From contig NZ_FOZG01000003.1 of NCBI RefSeq assembly GCF_900113315.1, forward strand, positions 558,001 to 622,000: DNA of 64,000 nucleotides, given 5' to 3'. The DNA comes from Sphingomonas jatrophae. GTDB taxonomy: Bacteria; Pseudomonadota; Alphaproteobacteria; Sphingomonadales; Sphingomonadaceae. Made by a program: the position numbers and the translations under genes. Positions 26,671 through 33,671 of this stretch are shown in pieces. How positions within the stretch are numbered: the stretch's first letter is position 1; each line of letters starts with the position of its first letter. Under the pieces are notes generated by a model. That model was not told where the DNA came from, did not search any database, and was given only the letters and a program-made list of their open reading frames with translations.

Positions 26671-28182
26671 ATGCGCGCCATCTCTACCAACGACATCCAA
26701 GCTCGGATCAGCCGGGATAACCCATGGTGGTCCGATCCAGCCTAAGAACCCCCGGAGGCCGAGTACCCTCGGCGCACCTACTTCGCGCCTTTCGCAGAGC
26801 TCGCTCTCGATCGAAGCGTCAGACGGGCTACGATCCTTCTTGGGCCGCGCCGGGTTGGCAAAACCGTGATGATCAAGCAACTGGTGCATGAGGCTCGTCA
26901 AGGAGGCTGGAGCCCGAAGCGCATTCTCTATGCGAGCATCGACACTCCGGTTTACTCCGGAACGTCTCTGGAGGAGTTTCTCTCTCTGCTGCCGAACAGT
27001 GAGCCAGGGCCGGCACTGATCGTTTTCGATGAAATCCAATATCTTAAAGGCTGGGAGTCGCACCTTAAGGATCTGGTCGACACATATCCGACCGTCAAGT
27101 TCGTTGCTACGGGCTCAGCGGCAGCGGCGCTTCGCCTCAAAAGCCAAGAATCAGGGGCGGGTCGGTTCTCCGACTTCATGCTCCCTCCGCTAACGTTCCA
27201 CGAATTCCTACAGTTTATAGGCAAGGACGAAGAACTAGTTGGCTACGATGGTCACGAGTATTCCATTCGTGATCTAGGCGCCCTAAACTCATCCATTATC
27301 GATTAACTTAATTACGGCGGGTACCCAGAAGCGGTCCTTAACAAGACCGTTCGCGCCAACCCCGATCAGTTCGTTCGGTCAGATATCATTGATAAGGTTC
27401 TACTTAAGGATCTCCCCGCCTTGTACGGGATTAGCGAGATTCAAGAACTCAATAAGCTTTTTACTTTTCTAGCATACAACACCGGAAATGAGGCGAGCCT
27501 AGAAAACATCTCTAAAGAGTCTGGTTTAGCTAAGCCCACAATTAAAAAGTATATAGAATATCTTGAGTTGGCATTTTTGATAATTAAGGTTTCAAATGTC
27601 GATCAGAACTGCAGAAGCATGACGCGTGAGCGTAATTTCAAGATCTATTTAAATAATCCGTCTATGCGCGCAGCTTTGTTTAGCCCTGTTTCAGCTGAAA
27701 ACAGCAACTTGCTCGGGCATTTGGCAGAAAGTGCTATCTTCTCACAGTGGCAGCATTCCCCTGGAACCACAACTCTCCGGTACGCGCGATGGAAGAACGA
27801 AGGAGAGGTGGATATTGTCAATCTCATGCCCGGCCAACAGCGGCCGCAATGGGCAGTTGAGATAAAGTGGTCTGACCGGGCTGCAGGGAAATCGTCTGAG
27901 ATAAAGGGACTGCTCTCGTTTTGCCGCTTGCACGGACTTAGCAATGCAAGCTGCACAACAAAAACGGTTCGACGATCAGAGCTTGTCAACAATGTTGCGC
28001 TAAATTTCGTTCCAACTGCGTTGTACTGCTATATGGTAGGGCGAAATATTACATCTTTCGTTACTGACCCAGCTAACGCTAAACTTCTACGGCCAGCAGA
28101 GTTCTTTTCCTACGCAGAGGAAAGCGACGGCCAAGCAGATGAGGAGCCAGAGTTCGCGTTCGACCAGGATGCTATGGAATAG
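26671..28182 (+). pseudogene. AAA ATPase/DUF4143 protein interrupted by two in-frame stops
   Basis: One reading frame of 503 codons encodes an ATP-binding protein of the AAA_14/DUF4143 type (often close to 490-500 aa, linked to mobile DNA and toxin-antitoxin-like loci). It starts MRAISTNDIQARISRDNPWW; Walker A is GPRRVGKT, Walker B LIVFDEIQYL, and the DUF4143 half includes LRYARWKNEGEVDIV. TAA codons at 26743-26745 and 27304-27306 interrupt the frame; the second stands where relatives carry Tyr (ID-Y-LNYGGYPEA). There is no frameshift. The lower GC than the flanks supports transfer. A shorter product from GTG 26866 would also stop at 27304. Confidence 0.8.
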
Positions 28183-28227
28183 TAGTGTGCTTAGTCCGAT
28201 CGACACTTTCGTGATGATGGGCCCGCC

Positions 28228-28329
28228 TCACGCATCCACCATCGCATCCACCAGCGCCCACATCAGCACCGTCCGCGGCACCGGTACGCGGACCAATACA
28301 TAGCCGGGGTTCTGTGCCCGGCGCTGGCG
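28228..28329 (-). pseudogene. 3'-terminal fragment of a gene like 29322-29810
   Basis: Thirty-three codons ending in TGA encode RRAQNPGYVLVRVPVPRTVL and a short tail. They align without gaps to the C-terminus of the leftward gene at 29322-29810 (RRAQNVGYVTANVPVPRSVL). The fragment begins directly behind the stop of the L,D-transpeptidase gene and has no start of its own, so it is a leftover or duplicated 3' end. Confidence 0.7.
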
Positions 28330-28330
28330 G

Positions 28331-29290
28331 TCAGCGACTATCGTCCGATTCCAGCACTCGCAGCTTCGCGCCCGTCCCGCTGCTCGCAATCGACTCGCGC
28401 AAAACAAGCAGGGTCGCGCCGGGCTGCAGCGCTTCGGCGAGACGAGAGCGAAAGCCCTCCGGCAGATGAACTCGCCCGCGCTCCGCTTCTGACACCTCCC
28501 CGTCGGTGAACGGCTGCCCAGGAAGCGCAAGCCGAAGCCAGTGCACGCCAGCCTCATCGATGCTGCCAAGCGTGTAAGCGGAAGTCTGATCCACCGGCTC
28601 GTCGATCCGGACTTCACTGGAACCGATCTCCACTCCATCGCGCAGGACGATAATCCGCTTGTCCTTCGCGCTGATCAGGACGGAGATCGGCCCATTTGGC
28701 GCACGCTCAGGCCGCCAATGATATGCGGTCGGGCTGGCGTGCCGATCCTCCAGTGGCGCAAGCAACGGGCCCGTGGGTGCAATCTCAGGTACGTTCGGCT
28801 GATCAGTGATGACGACCGTCAGGCCAAGCTGAGTGACGCCGAACAGGGCCCTCGCGAAGGCGAGCGGCAGCCGAACGCAGCCATGACTTGCCGGGTAGCC
28901 CGGAAGGTTGCCCGCGTGCAGCGCGATTCCGTCCCATGTCAGCCGCTGCATGAACGGCATCGGCGCGCTGGAATAAAGGTTGGATTTGTGGTCCTTCGCC
29001 TTCTGGAGGATCGTAAAGACGCCCGTCGGCGTCTCATGCCCCGGTTTGCCGGTTGAGACAGTGGTGACGCCGATCGGTATACCGTTCCGGTAAACGTATG
29101 CTCGCTGGGCCGCGAGGCTGACGATGACGATCACCGGCCCGGCTGGCGCCACCTGCGGCGCCCAGAACGATTCGCCAGGTTTTAGCTGCTCCATGCGCTT
29201 CCCGGTGGGCGCCGGCACGGCAGCTACGACGGCGACACAAGGCTGAAAGGCCACTTCGGCAGCCACGGCGATCAAGAGCAATCGGTTCAT
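28331..29290 (-). CDS. L,D-transpeptidase (YkuD) family protein
   Basis: A 319-aa exported protein. After a signal-peptide-like start (MNRLLLIAVAAEVAFQ), residues about 40-165 form a YkuD domain with the catalytic HAGNLPGYPASHGCVRLP (Cys nucleophile in SHGC), which cross-links peptidoglycan stems or attaches proteins to them. Residues about 190-260 (ISVLISAKDKRIIVLRDG) resemble a second, catalytically degenerate YkuD-like strand set. The ATG at 29290 was preferred to a TTG at 29302. It sits in a leftward operon of small accessory genes, between a gene and a duplicate of that gene's 3' end. Confidence 0.87.
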   Translation of the reverse strand: MNRLLLIAVAAEVAFQPCVAVVAAVPAPTGKRMEQLKPGESFWAPQVAPAGPVIVIVSLAAQRAYVYRNGIPIGVTTVSTGKPGHETPTGVFTILQKAKDHKSNLYSSAPMPFMQRLTWDGIALHAGNLPGYPASHGCVRLPLAFARALFGVTQLGLTVVITDQPNVPEIAPTGPLLAPLEDRHASPTAYHWRPERAPNGPISVLISAKDKRIIVLRDGVEIGSSEVRIDEPVDQTSAYTLGSIDEAGVHWLRLALPGQPFTDGEVSEAERGRVHLPEGFRSRLAEALQPGATLLVLRESIASSGTGAKLRVLESDDSR

Positions 29291-29321
29291 GCGCCGACGC
29301 AACTCAGGGAGGACGTGGGTG

Positions 29322-29810
29322 TCAATAGGCCGGCACCGGCGCTGACAGGATCATAGCCTCGGCGATCGCCACCAGCAGCACGGACCGAGGCACAGGGACA
29401 TTCGCCGTGACATAGCCAACGTTCTGCGCGCGGCGTGTGCCATATCGCTTGATCCAGTCTCGCCCGTTTAGACGCCAAGCGCGCTGGAGCGGTACCACGG
29501 GTAGCAGGTAGCAGACACCACTCGGCGCATAGGCATAGGCAATGAAGTCGCAGGCGAGCGGCTTCTGCACCCAGCCAGGGACCCGCCGTGACTCGTCACT
29601 CCACTGCTCCAAGAGGATGTCCGGCCACTCCTCGGCCCTCACCTTCTCGTCGACCGTGAAGGTCCGCCCGCACGCTAGCGTCAGCACCCGGTCCACGCCG
29701 GCCCGCTGCGCCCAACCATCCTGCCGCACCGCCACGGCTGATCGGAGCCGCGGGAAGGCGCGGCGATAGGTATCCATCCACCAGTCGCTGTCTGCATGCG
29801 CCTCGGACAT
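29322..29810 (-). CDS. Uncharacterised protein with PD-(D/E)XK-like pattern
   Basis: A 162-aa protein starting MSEAHADSDWWMDTYRRAFP. The stretch TFTVDEKVRAEEWPDILLEQ followed by VPGWVQKPLACDFIAYAY and PVVPLQRAWRLNGRDWIKRYG resembles small phage/actinobacterial proteins with a nuclease-like fold, the DEK standing for the D-x-(D/E)-x-K core. No function is established and nuclease activity is only an inference. It lies in the leftward small-gene operon; the ATG at 29810 is the first that fits the conserved N-terminus. Confidence 0.65.
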   Translation of the reverse strand: MSEAHADSDWWMDTYRRAFPRLRSAVAVRQDGWAQRAGVDRVLTLACGRTFTVDEKVRAEEWPDILLEQWSDESRRVPGWVQKPLACDFIAYAYAPSGVCYLLPVVPLQRAWRLNGRDWIKRYGTRRAQNVGYVTANVPVPRSVLLVAIAEAMILSAPVPAY

Positions 29811-29917
29811 GGCGAGGCTGTCACGAAAGCGGTGCACGCGCGGCGAACGCGGTAAACCCGCCGCTCGCTTGTCGCGGGCGACGGGCTGCTGGTGCCGGGA
29901 TTGGTGGCGCTGGGTGG

Positions 29918-30184
29918 CTAGTCGTAGACGCTCTCCCGATCGTGGCCGTCCTCGTTGTCCTCGTCGAATTGTTCGAGGTCCGGATCGCCGTCGATCTCGT
30001 CCATGCGGTCGATCATCCGCTGGGTGAGCTGTGCGAGCGTGGACCGCGGCAGCGACGGGATCGCCGACAACATAGACTCGGGTGAGGGCAGGTGAGCGGG
30101 GCGCACCCATCGGCGTCTTCGAAGCCGTCTCCACCCCCAATGCGGTGCACGCAGCGGCGGCGCTGTATAGGCCAGGCTAGCCAC
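29918..30184 (-). CDS. Small acidic-tail protein of sphingomonad accessory DNA
   Basis: An 88-aa protein with a basic Arg/Trp-rich N-terminus (APHWGWRRLRRRRWVRPAH), a central conserved part (LPSPESMLSAIPSLPRSTLA, LTQRMIDRMDEIDGDPDLEQ) and a strongly acidic C-terminus. Proteins with the LPR...IDRLDE.DGDPD pattern recur in sphingomonad islands; the function is unknown. GTG start at 30184 begins 2 bp after the preceding stop; ATG 30073 would cut off the basic part. Confidence 0.6.
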   Translation of the reverse strand: MASLAYTAPPLRAPHWGWRRLRRRRWVRPAHLPSPESMLSAIPSLPRSTLAQLTQRMIDRMDEIDGDPDLEQFDEDNEDGHDRESVYD

Positions 30185-30185
30185 G

Positions 30186-30485
30186 TCAGGCCCCCATGGC
30201 CGCTAAGGCGTCCAGATCGCGCGCAGGGGCGTCGATATAGTCGCCGCTCATCTCGAACCCTTCGGCGCGCTCCTCGGCTAGCCGCAGCTTGTAGATGACC
30301 GCATGCAGGTCCGGCGCCGCCGTCAGCATGATGAGGCTGTCGGCGGCTTCGCAATACGCGTCCACAGAGGCATCCATCTCTTCGTGCCCGCTGCCGAGCG
30401 CATCGGAGAGGGCGCGGAGTCGCTGGTAATCGGCAAGCGCATCCGCCCACCCGATCGGTGTTTCCATCGGAGAGCCGGGCGTCAT
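30186..30485 (-). CDS. Uncharacterised 99-aa protein
   Basis: An alpha-helical small protein (MTPGSPMETPIGWADALADY, then helices to DLDALAAMGA) without a recognised domain. Its ATG overlaps the stop of the preceding gene by 4 bp (ATGA), strong evidence that it is translated as part of the leftward operon 32303-28331. Confidence 0.6.
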   Translation of the reverse strand: MTPGSPMETPIGWADALADYQRLRALSDALGSGHEEMDASVDAYCEAADSLIMLTAAPDLHAVIYKLRLAEERAEGFEMSGDYIDAPARDLDALAAMGA

Positions 30486-30724
30486 TGCACCAGCTCCCCA
30501 GCCTGCCGTGCTTCTATCGCGCTCTTGAGGGCTTCCTGCCGCTCCGGATGGCCGACGATCTGCCGCATGGTCAGGGCGAGGTCGTCGGCGCTGCACTCGC
30601 TGACGAGGAAGCACAGCTTTCGGCCGGACATCAGGACGTAGCTGCCACCAACGGGGGCGAAGGCGTCAAGCCAAAGCGAGGGGTCGAACGCGGCGCCAGC
30701 GTCGTGGCTGATCAGGGTCGCCAT
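30482..30724 (-). CDS. Uncharacterised 80-aa protein
   Basis: A small protein starting MATLISHDAGAAFDPSLWLD with a central beta-rich part (GGSYVLMSGRKLCFLVSE) and a C-terminal helix. No domain recognised. It overlaps the upstream gene by 59 bp and the downstream gene by 4 bp, as in compact phage-like early regions. Confidence 0.55.
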   Translation of the reverse strand: MATLISHDAGAAFDPSLWLDAFAPVGGSYVLMSGRKLCFLVSECSADDLALTMRQIVGHPERQEALKSAIEARQAGELVQ

Positions 30725-31025
30725 GGCTCAGCCCTCCCCCACGCTGGAACTCGAACCGGCCACACCAGTCGGCCGTATGGGTGACCGGCCAGCAGGACGC
30801 CTGCGCGAGCGGGATCGTGCCCATGTGCATCTCGACCTGCTCGTTGTAGTCGGGGCGTGGCATGACCGCTCGCGCTACGCTGTCGATCAGGCGGGGCGGC
30901 TCACGCCGGCAGTCGCCGAACGCCCAGCTGTCATCGTTCGGGTCCGCTGTCGCGGGATCGACCGACCAGAAGCGGCAGCGCTGGCAATGGTCCGTCACCT
31001 GAGGTGCGTTGAGACGACCGCTCAT
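30666..31025 (-). CDS. Cys/His-rich 119-aa protein, possible zinc binder
   Basis: The N-terminal CQRCRFW, the central FGDCRREPPR and the later ASCWPVTHTADWCGRFE place five or six Cys plus His in patterns typical of a small zinc-binding or Fe-S-like protein; similar C-x2-C...C-x-R-x-P...W-C-G-x-F proteins occur widely in phages and proteobacteria. The function is unknown. The ATG overlaps the previous stop (ATGA). Its 3' end overlaps the next gene by 59 bp. Confidence 0.65.
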   Translation of the reverse strand: MSGRLNAPQVTDHCQRCRFWSVDPATADPNDDSWAFGDCRREPPRLIDSVARAVMPRPDYNEQVEMHMGTIPLAQASCWPVTHTADWCGRFEFQRGGGLSHGDPDQPRRWRRVRPLALA

Positions 31026-31426
31026 GATTGCGCCTCCCCATTCGACCGGCGCAAGTCGGCGAGAACCCAGCTCACCTCGCCCACACCGCCGTTCGCCAGA
31101 ATGATCTCCAGCTTGCGCGAGACGGCGGCGATGTTCGGCGCAGCGGTCCTGTAAATCCGCTGCAAGGCGTCGTCGTCAGCGTTCATAGTTTCGGGCACTG
31201 CCGCCTGCACCTCAGCCTCAGGATGGGCAGTCGGAAGCCTCAAGTCGACAGCATTCTGGAGGTCCAGTGCGGCATTGTAACGCGCACGTGCCGCATCGAA
31301 GTCGTGCAGTGCCGCTTCCCACTCGTCAGAGTTGGGGCGGGCAGCGGGAAGGCTCGCCGCGGCGGCAGCGATCGGCGCGAGCAGCGCGGAGCCGAGCAGG
31401 GCGCGGCGGCTGGTTGCGGCGTTCAT
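31022..31426 (-). CDS. Uncharacterised protein with twin-arginine-like N-terminus
   Basis: A 134-aa protein beginning MNAATSRRALLGSALLAPIA, which resembles a Tat or Sec signal (SRRALL followed by a hydrophobic Ala-rich core). The rest is helical with no known domain. ATGA overlaps on both sides place it firmly in the small-gene operon. Export is inferred from the N-terminus only. Confidence 0.6.
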   Translation of the reverse strand: MNAATSRRALLGSALLAPIAAAAASLPAARPNSDEWEAALHDFDAARARYNAALDLQNAVDLRLPTAHPEAEVQAAVPETMNADDDALQRIYRTAAPNIAAVSRKLEIILANGGVGEVSWVLADLRRSNGEAQS

Positions 31427-31812
31427 GCCTGCGCCTCCATGCGGACGGCATCGGCGGCTGCCTCCCTTGCCCGCTGGTCCTCGGGTGCCAGATAGCCCAT
31501 GTCGACAAGCTTCGGCATGCCCAGCAGGCCAGCGGCCTCCTCGACGACGGGCCACGCCATTTCTTCCGAAACTTCGTGACCTACTGCCGTCATCTGGAGC
31601 AGCACCAGCATCTTGATCGCGGCGCCCTCGGCGGTGGCGGCAGGCGTGCGCACGACGAGGTTCTCGGCAGCGGCCGCCCAGCCAACCAGATCGTCGGCCT
31701 GTCCGTCCGTTAGCGAGGAGTCGTGGTTGACGGTGGTCACAGCCTCATGGCGCGGGACTAGGAAGTCGCGGTGCGGATCGACCGCAACAGGAGCGGAGAG
31801 GAGGACGGCCAT
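31423..31812 (-). CDS. Uncharacterised 129-aa protein
   Basis: Begins MAVLLSAPVAVDPHRDFLVP and is mostly helical (TDGQADDLVGWAAAAENLV; EDQRAREAAADAVRMEA). No recognised domain. The ATG shares a base with the previous stop (TGATG), and its stop overlaps the next ATG. Part of the leftward operon. Confidence 0.58.
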   Translation of the reverse strand: MAVLLSAPVAVDPHRDFLVPRHEAVTTVNHDSSLTDGQADDLVGWAAAAENLVVRTPAATAEGAAIKMLVLLQMTAVGHEVSEEMAWPVVEEAAGLLGMPKLVDMGYLAPEDQRAREAAADAVRMEAQA

Positions 31813-32054
31813 CACGCCGCCTCCCGAACGCGTTGCGCAGCGACGATCTCGTTTGCATCATCGACCAGCCGCTTTGCTTTGTTGGCGAGCTCCATCGCGC
31901 CGTAGAGCGCGGATGAGGGCGCGGTGCCGAGTTGGTCGTTGCGATGGTCGATGTAGTCGGAGACCATCAGCAGGACGGCTTCGATCTGCTCCAACAGGCA
32001 GGAGACGTCATCCAGTTGCCCCCGGCTGTTCGCGGGTGCGTTCGTGTCCGCCAT
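31812..32054 (-). CDS. Uncharacterised 80-aa helical protein
   Basis: Starts MADTNAPANSRGQLDDVSCL and is predicted to be almost entirely helical (LEQIEAVLLMVSDYIDHRND, ANKAKRLVDDANEIVAAQRV). Similar small helical proteins are frequent in phage and island operons; function unknown. It begins 3 bp after the upstream gene and is coupled downstream by TGATG. Confidence 0.58.
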   Translation of the reverse strand: MADTNAPANSRGQLDDVSCLLEQIEAVLLMVSDYIDHRNDQLGTAPSSALYGAMELANKAKRLVDDANEIVAAQRVREAA

Positions 32055-32057
32055 TGC

Positions 32058-32303
32058 TCAGCCCTGCCGCGCCAGCAGGCAGCCGTTGCCGACGTGCCGC
32101 GTGAACAGGTGCGTCGTCGCGTCCGACGCGATCACCGCCTCGATTGCGCGCTGCTGGCGCTCGCTGCTGCTGCGATGCAGGCCGGCGAGGCTGCGGGCGT
32201 AGGCGCCCGGGTTGCCGGTGCGCAGGTGCACGCGGGCATTGTCCACGCCCGACTGGCAGGACTTGGTCAGCGAGATCGCACGCGTGGGGTTGGCCGGGCG
32301 CAT
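32058..32303 (-). CDS. First gene of the small-gene operon, 81 aa, unknown
   Basis: Begins MRPANPTRAISLTKSCQSGV and contains basic helices (SLAGLHRSSSERQQRAIEAV). No domain recognised. An upstream in-frame GTG at 32333 exists, but a TATAAC hexamer lies within that extension and could be the promoter, so ATG 32303 is preferred. It is divergent from the ribbon-helix-helix gene at 32413, the likely regulator. Confidence 0.45.
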   Translation of the reverse strand: MRPANPTRAISLTKSCQSGVDNARVHLRTGNPGAYARSLAGLHRSSSERQQRAIEAVIASDATTHLFTRHVGNGCLLARQG

Positions 32304-32412
32304 GCCAGCGGTACAGTCGTTATAGCCTATCACCTCATCACAGGTGTTGCGGTCAGAGCCGGGGTTAAGGTTGGCGCTTTGCTCCGGTTCGCATTTGTGG
32401 TATCCCTAAACG

Positions 32413-32613
32413 ATGAAGCCGTCAATTAGTGCTGGCACAAAGAAGAGAGGCCGTCCGGTGACGACTGGAAAGGGCCAGCAGATCGGTGTTCGCCTCCTGC
32501 CGGACACCCTCCAGCCGCTCGACGAATGGATTGAGGATCAGCCCGAGCCCAAGCCGTCGCGGCCCGAGGCGATCAGGCGCCTAACCCGGAAAGCTCTCGG
32601 GCTAGACGCCTGA
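32413..32613 (+). CDS. Ribbon-helix-helix (CopG-like) regulator
   Basis: A 66-aa basic protein: KKRGRPVTTGKGQQIGVRLL gives the N-terminal arm and beta-strand, and PDTLQPLDEWIEDQ plus SRPEAIRRLTRKALGL give the two helices of an RHH dimer. The GRPVTTGKG-IGVRL opening is common in small alphaproteobacterial RHH proteins. Its divergent position suggests that it represses the leftward operon and itself from the shared 110-bp intergenic region. Confidence 0.8.
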   Translation: MKPSISAGTKKRGRPVTTGKGQQIGVRLLPDTLQPLDEWIEDQPEPKPSRPEAIRRLTRKALGLDA

Positions 32614-32729
32614 CATTTCACCCGGCCAGCGACGCCGGAAAGCTCTCCTCGATCGCGTCGTCGATCTGCGACCAATCGAGATAGCGGTCGAACAGCGCGT
32701 CGGCGAGAACGTCGCGACTCGTCAGGAGG

Positions 32730-32880
32730 AACCGCTGACGATCGACATAACCACCATCACCGCCCTGCAAGCTGATGGGCTTGGCGTAACCGCAATCGCT
32801 GAACGGCTCGGCATCTCGCGGGCGAGCGTCTATTGTTTGCTTAGATCATGCGTGACTTCAACAAAGCCGGCTGCGCCTTG
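32730..32880 (+). pseudogene. C-terminal remnant of a serine recombinase (resolvase/invertase)
   Basis: The frame reading LTIDITTITALQADGLGVTA and then IAERLGISRASVYCLLRS is the C-terminal DNA-binding helix-turn-helix of resolvase-type recombinases; the catalytic N-terminal domain is absent. The opposite strand also stays open for about 74 codons over the same bases, so some doubt remains. A recombinase scar fits the mobile nature of the region. Confidence 0.55.
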
Positions 32881-32889
32881 ATCACAGCG

Positions 32890-33648
32890 TTAGCCTTTGC
32901 GCCTCACAGCTAAGTTCATCCTCCGGAAGATGGGGCTCGGCACATGTACTAGTATCAACATAATCAGTCGCCACAGTGGCTTGACGTATATGGTCTGCTT
33001 CGCAGAGCGGTGTGCTCGGTATACGGCATCAGCAACTTGCTTGGGTTGAGCTGTAAGCCAGGGGTTAAGCGAAAGTCCCTCTGACATTCTGGTAATTACG
33101 GGTCCAGGCTTCACTGTAATTACGTTTATTCCTTTACCTATGAGCCGATCCGAAAGTCCGGCCAAGAAGGTTGCGAAGCCTGCCTTAGCGCTTCCATAAA
33201 CATAGTTTGCGGCGCGCCCCCGATCACCGGCAACCGAGCCTATTCCAATGATCGTGCCGCGACCGCGTTTCTCGAACGCCTCGGCGGCCATCAACAAAAC
33301 CGGTACCAAGCCAGTGAAGTTTACCCGCATAATCGTTTCAGCGAGAGAAAAGTCGTACTGCGCAGCAGCCGGATCACCCCCGCCGCCGATAGCACAGAGA
33401 ACAGCGTCCGGGCAGCATGGTAGCTTGTCCCAAAACTCGCCATGATTCTGTGTCTGAGCCGCGTCAAAAACAAACGAGGCGAAAGCATTCTGATCTCGGC
33501 CTGCCCTTAGCGCCAAATCTCGTGCGATCGACTCGGTTGCGTCTAAGTCCCTCCCAGCGAGCAGCAACTCCCAACCTTGCTGACAGAACTTCGCGGCAAC
33601 GGCTCGTGCAATATCCGAAGTCGCCCCTAGTATGAGCATAACAGGCAT
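32890..33648 (-). CDS. Short-chain dehydrogenase, DprE2-like
   Basis: A 252-aa SDR enzyme. The cofactor motif is LILGATSDIARAVA, the catalytic segment GIGSVAGDRGRAANYVYGSAKAG carries Ser, Tyr and Lys, and the C-terminal hydrophobic segment (LWRLIMLILVHVPSPIF) suits membrane association. This matches decaprenylphosphoryl-2-keto-ribose reductase (DprE2). Together with the neighbouring DprE1-like oxidase it would epimerise polyprenyl-phosphoryl-ribose to the arabinose form, a D-arabinofuranose donor. The lower GC and use of AT-rich codons differ from the core genes. 23 bp separate it from the oxidase. Confidence 0.82.
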   Translation of the reverse strand: MPVMLILGATSDIARAVAAKFCQQGWELLLAGRDLDATESIARDLALRAGRDQNAFASFVFDAAQTQNHGEFWDKLPCCPDAVLCAIGGGGDPAAAQYDFSLAETIMRVNFTGLVPVLLMAAEAFEKRGRGTIIGIGSVAGDRGRAANYVYGSAKAGFATFLAGLSDRLIGKGINVITVKPGPVITRMSEGLSLNPWLTAQPKQVADAVYRAHRSAKQTIYVKPLWRLIMLILVHVPSPIFRRMNLAVRRKG

Positions 33649-33671
33649 CTACAAGCCTCTCTTCCGAAGTA

